From Oscillospiraceae bacterium (GTDB lineage Bacteria; Bacillota; Clostridia; Oscillospirales; Acutalibacteraceae), in NCBI GenBank assembly GCA_029004655.1, contig JAQVYP010000060.1:1-9863 (forward strand): a stretch of DNA of 9,863 nt, given 5' to 3'. Positions within the stretch are counted from its first letter, which is position 1. Every line of letters starts with the position of its first letter. The notes under the pieces were generated by a model that had not been told where the DNA came from, ran no database searches, and saw only the letters and a list, made by a program, of their open reading frames with translations. Positions 7,128 through 9,863 of the stretch are shown here, piece after piece. Position numbers and translations under genes: made by a program.

Positions 7128-7680
7128 GACGGCTATCATTGTTGTGGATATGGTTTATGATTTTACCAACGAAAACGGGCTTGTGTTTTACCCACAAAAC
7201 AAAGAAATCTTACCTAAAATAAAAAAAGCAGTTGATATTTGCAGAAAACATGATGCTTTGGTTATTTATATGACTCACAGCTATCGCAAAGACAAATATG
7301 ATAGAAACCTTCTTCATATGCGCCAAAACTGCATTGAGGGTACCGGTGGAGATGTTATTGACGAAAGTCTTTCTGTGCTTCCCGAAGACTATGTTGTCAA
7401 AAAAAGAAGATACAGTGCATTCTTTGGCACAGATATTGATCTGGTACTCAGAGAACACGATATTCGTCAAGTAATAATTGTCGGAACTAAAACAAACTGC
7501 TGCATACGCGCCACAGTTACAGATGCTTACAACCTTGATTATGATGTTTATGTCGTTCGTGAATGCGTAGCCACAAATGACCCAACCGTAAATGAAGTAC
7601 ATCTTAACGATATTAATAAGTATCTTGGACATGTAATATCTCTTGATGAACTGGAGAGTGATTTTTTTGAAAAAGTATGA
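7120..7680 (+). CDS. Isochorismatase-fold cysteine amidohydrolase
   Basis: A 186-residue cytoplasmic hydrolase of the family that includes nicotinamidase, ureidoacrylate amidohydrolase (RutB) and N-carbamoylsarcosine amidase. The catalytic triad fits Asp10 (VVDMVYDF), Lys95 (KRRYSAFFGTDID) and Cys128 (GTKTNCCIRAT). The K-x-RYS-x-F spacing resembles RutB, while C-x-RAT recalls carbamoylsarcosine-type members, so the substrate cannot be assigned; hydrolysis of an amide or carbamoyl group is the safe prediction. The Asp/metal arrangement of true nicotinamidases is not evident. GAGGGG (7106-7111) lies 8 bases before the ATG, and the gene overlaps the permease by 8 bases. Its position between importer and kinase suggests that it acts on the imported compound or its base. 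Confidence 0.88.
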   Translation: MSKTAIIVVDMVYDFTNENGLVFYPQNKEILPKIKKAVDICRKHDALVIYMTHSYRKDKYDRNLLHMRQNCIEGTGGDVIDESLSVLPEDYVVKKRRYSAFFGTDIDLVLREHDIRQVIIVGTKTNCCIRATVTDAYNLDYDVYVVRECVATNDPTVNEVHLNDINKYLGHVISLDELESDFFEKV

Positions 7681-8620
7681 TGTTGTAACAAGCGGGTATG
7701 TAAGTCTTGACCGCATTATTAATATACTATCTCCGTTAAAAGTCGGATTTACATCTCTTGTTGAAAACTGCAATAATGCCAAGATTTATTACGGGGGCTG
7801 CTCGGTTAATATTGCTTATGTGCTTGCAAAGCTTGGACTTAGTGCTGTTCCTTATATTCGCGTTGGCGAGGATTATAAAGAAACAGGTCTTTGCAGTTTC
7901 CTGCAAGATGCAAATGTTTGCACAGATGCAATTGAAGTCGTGCCAAATGAATCGACATCAAATTGCTATATGTTAGAGGATCCTGAAGGAAATCATGTTA
8001 CCGTTTATTATCCGGGCGCAATGGATGGCAAATATGCAAAAGAAATGAAAGACGAATTTTTCAAGCAAACCAAGTTTGGAGTAATAACGGTTGGTTCATA
8101 TCCCGATAATCGTGAGTTTCTTAACAAATGTGAAGAGTATAATGTTCCTCTGATATTTGGAATGAAGTCTGATTTTGACGCTTTTCCGATTGAATTCCTA
8201 AAAGAAATTTTAAATTACAGCAAAATTATTTTTATGAACCAAGCTGAACGTGAAACAATAGAACAGCTTTATCATATGGCTTCAGTTACAGATTTATTTA
8301 AAAGTGGAAAAGCGGAAATTATCGTTGTAACACTCGGAAAACGCGGAAGCATGTGCTATCGCAAGACAGAAGAAGGTTATAATGCAACCGAAATCAGAAC
8401 TGCACATTGTGCCGATGTTGTTGATACATCCGGTTCGGGAGATTCTTATATAGCCGGTTTTATATATGGCTATTTAAAGGGATTTGATGCGGTTGAATGC
8501 TGCAATTTAGGCAGTGTAATTGCTTCATATATCGTTGAAAAAAGAGGCTGCTGCACAAATGCACCAACCGAAGAGCAACTGCAAGAGCGGTATAAAGAAT
8601 TTAAGGGAACGGGTGAATAG
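7667..8620 (+). CDS. PfkB-family sugar or nucleoside kinase
   Basis: This is a 317-residue cytoplasmic ribokinase-fold kinase. I choose TTG 7667 because GGAGAG (7653-7658) lies 8 bases before it and the protein then starts MKKYDVVTSGYVSLD, as in the family. The TTG at 7643 and ATG at 7646 in the same frame have no such site and would add an atypical extension. Motifs: GGCSVNIAYVLAKLG (43-57, PfkB signature 1), VTLGKRGS (221-228) and DTSGSGDS (253-260, signature 2), with Asp259 as the catalytic base and GSG as the anion hole. The family phosphorylates ribose, nucleosides, pseudouridine and other sugars; the substrate is not evident here. Beside a nucleoside phosphorylase it may phosphorylate released ribose, a sugar or a nucleoside. 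It overlaps the hydrolase gene by 14 bases. Confidence 0.88.
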   Translation: MKKYDVVTSGYVSLDRIINILSPLKVGFTSLVENCNNAKIYYGGCSVNIAYVLAKLGLSAVPYIRVGEDYKETGLCSFLQDANVCTDAIEVVPNESTSNCYMLEDPEGNHVTVYYPGAMDGKYAKEMKDEFFKQTKFGVITVGSYPDNREFLNKCEEYNVPLIFGMKSDFDAFPIEFLKEILNYSKIIFMNQAERETIEQLYHMASVTDLFKSGKAEIIVVTLGKRGSMCYRKTEEGYNATEIRTAHCADVVDTSGSGDSYIAGFIYGYLKGFDAVECCNLGSVIASYIVEKRGCCTNAPTEEQLQERYKEFKGTGE

Positions 8621-8621
8621 A

Positions 8622-9380
8622 ATGAAATCACTTTATGCAAAAGTTGATGAAAACATCTCAAAATATGTTATTTTTTCAGGCGATCCATGGAGAGTTGAAG
8701 TTCTTTCAAAGTTGCTGGACAATGCAGAGCACGTTGCATTTGCGCGTGAATTCAACACTTACACAGGATACTATAAGGGCGTTAAAATAACCGCAACTTC
8801 AACCGGAATCGGTGCGCCGTCCGCTGCAATTGCTATGGAAGAAATGTATGCAAACGGCATGGAGGTCGCTGTCAGAATGGGTACGGCAATGGCACTCAGA
8901 GATGATTTGCTTGGCAAGTTTATTATTCCCGCCGCCTCTATGAGAGAAGAAAGCACCAGTGCAACCTATGTTCCGGTCAGTTTTCCTGCTGTTGCGGATA
9001 TTGATTTATTAAACTGCATGAATAACACCGTTAAACAATTCGGCAGTGATTATTGCAATGGTATCACTTGCACCATGGATGGATTTTATTCACAAATGAG
9101 AGAATCAAAGCTGTCCAAAGAAATGGGCACAGATATCGGAGCAACATTTGAACGCCTTAAAAATCTCCATGTCATAGGAATTGATATGGAAAGCAGCTGT
9201 ATTCTTACACTTGCAAGACTAATGAACATTAAGGGCTGCGTGGTCACAATGACTACTGTTTTGGAAAACTTAAAAGCACAACTTTTGGGTGAAGAAAGAA
9301 CAAATGCAGAAGAACTTTTGTGTAAAGTTGTCCTTGAAGGACTATATCAATATGATAAAGGAGCAATAAAAAATGAATAA
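8622..9380 (+). CDS. Uridine-phosphorylase-like nucleoside phosphorylase
   Basis: A 252-residue cytoplasmic enzyme of the PNP/UDP family, predicted to cleave a nucleoside with phosphate to base plus (deoxy)ribose-1-phosphate. It probably starts at ATG 8622, one base after the kinase stop, although the frame stays open upstream. Phosphate-site motifs are GDPWR (20-24; Trp23 is unusual), STGIGAPSAAIAMEE (60-74) and RMGT (85-88). FPAVAD and the ribose-binding DMESS (188-192, Glu190) follow. GFYSQMR (154-160) keeps a Gln158/Arg160 pair in the place where E. coli uridine phosphorylase has its uracil-binding Gln166 and Arg168. The region corresponding to E. coli Arg223 appears to read VLENL, without Arg, so base specificity may differ. 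These E. coli comparisons are from memory. The next gene starts within its last codons. Confidence 0.9.
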   Translation: MKSLYAKVDENISKYVIFSGDPWRVEVLSKLLDNAEHVAFAREFNTYTGYYKGVKITATSTGIGAPSAAIAMEEMYANGMEVAVRMGTAMALRDDLLGKFIIPAASMREESTSATYVPVSFPAVADIDLLNCMNNTVKQFGSDYCNGITCTMDGFYSQMRESKLSKEMGTDIGATFERLKNLHVIGIDMESSCILTLARLMNIKGCVVTMTTVLENLKAQLLGEERTNAEELLCKVVLEGLYQYDKGAIKNE

Positions 9381-9863
9381 TTTAGAATTTTTTAGTCCGG
9401 ATAAGCCGTTTATTATCGGTATGGTTCATTGCTTGCCATTACCGGGAACGCCAAATTATGCGGGGGATATGGAAGCAGTTATTAAGCAAGCGGTAGATGA
9501 TGCAATTACACTTGAAAAGGCCGGTGTTGATGCAGTCATTGTTGAAAATATGGGAGATGACCCATTTGGTGAAGAATTGGAGCTTGCACAAAGCACAGCT
9601 TTAGCAGCGGTTTCAGCTCTGGTAAAGCAAAGCATTAGTATCCCTATCGGTATTGATGCCGCAATGAACGATTATAAGACCAATATTTCTGTTGCACAGG
9701 CAATTGGCGGCGCATTTGTAAGAATTCCGATTTTTGTTGATACAGTTCAATATCCGGGATGCGGAATAATGCAACCATGTTCAAAAGATGCTATGCGCTA
9801 CAGAAAGCAATTAGGCGCAGAAAATGTAAAGATTTTTGCCGATATTCAGGTAAAGCATACAAA
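9373..9863 (+). CDS. BtpA/SgcQ-family TIM-barrel protein, 3' end outside window
   Basis: The first 163 residues of a protein usually about 260-280 long are present, open to the window edge. AAAGGAG (9357-9363) lies 9 bases before the ATG, which overlaps the phosphorylase gene by 8 bases. BtpA-family motifs: IGMVHCLPLPGTPNY (15-29), AGVDAVIVENMGDDPF (50-65), a PIGIDAAMND stretch, GGAFVRIPIFVDT, and ADIQVKHT (156-163). The family is named after a cyanobacterial protein affecting photosystem I accumulation, and E. coli SgcQ belongs to it; the fold is a predicted TIM barrel of the phosphate-binding type and no enzymatic reaction is securely known to me. Photosynthesis is clearly irrelevant here. 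Placed after a phosphorylase and a kinase, it probably acts on a sugar-phosphate or base intermediate of this pathway (inference). Confidence 0.9.
   Translation, partial: MNNLEFFSPDKPFIIGMVHCLPLPGTPNYAGDMEAVIKQAVDDAITLEKAGVDAVIVENMGDDPFGEELELAQSTALAAVSALVKQSISIPIGIDAAMNDYKTNISVAQAIGGAFVRIPIFVDTVQYPGCGIMQPCSKDAMRYRKQLGAENVKIFADIQVKHT

Noticed and set aside
7210..7782. 190-codon open frame on the minus strand
   Set aside because: It lies antisense across the hydrolase and kinase genes, whose family motifs are intact; its translation shows no recognisable domain.

Overview
The window looks like the chromosome of a low-GC Gram-positive anaerobe of the Clostridia (Bacillota). This rests on the AT-rich coding sequence, strong AGGAGG-type ribosome sites, a lipoprotein substrate-binding protein and intergenic palindromic repeats of a kind seen in uncultured gut clostridia. 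The placement is inferred from style; no phylogenetic marker gene is present.

Left part (1-1440): a short open frame with no visible start (1-174) could be the tail of a gene that begins outside the window. It is followed by a hairpin terminator (205-235) and a standalone gene for a DUF4163/DUF3298-type protein (238-918). Next comes about 500 bases without a gene, holding repeats: two identical 35-base hairpin repeats, a shortened third relative, a 157-base palindromic MITE-like element with terminal inverted repeats, and a separate C/G-rich hairpin.

Right part (1445-9863): one long co-directional operon runs off the right edge. A clear promoter and a candidate operator (a GTCATGAC palindrome running into four 8-base repeats) precede a GntR/HutC-type regulator. 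Then come a BMP/PnrA-type nucleoside-binding lipoprotein, a double-domain ABC ATPase, two permeases, an isochorismatase-fold amidohydrolase, a PfkB sugar/nucleoside kinase, a uridine-phosphorylase-like nucleoside phosphorylase, and the first 163 residues of a BtpA/SgcQ-family TIM-barrel protein. From the ATPase onward the genes overlap or nearly touch and are probably translationally coupled.

How they fit together (inference): the ABC system imports a nucleoside or nucleoside-like compound, and the phosphorylase splits it into a base and ribose-1-phosphate. The PfkB kinase phosphorylates a sugar or nucleoside, the amidohydrolase attacks an amide in the base or its breakdown product, and the BtpA protein acts on an unknown, possibly phosphorylated, intermediate. 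The GntR protein probably represses the operon until an intermediate binds its UTRA domain. The true substrate is not evident from sequence. The combination of an isochorismatase-fold hydrolase, a PfkB kinase, a uridine-phosphorylase homologue and the poorly understood BtpA protein behind a dedicated nucleoside importer is the most interesting part of the window.
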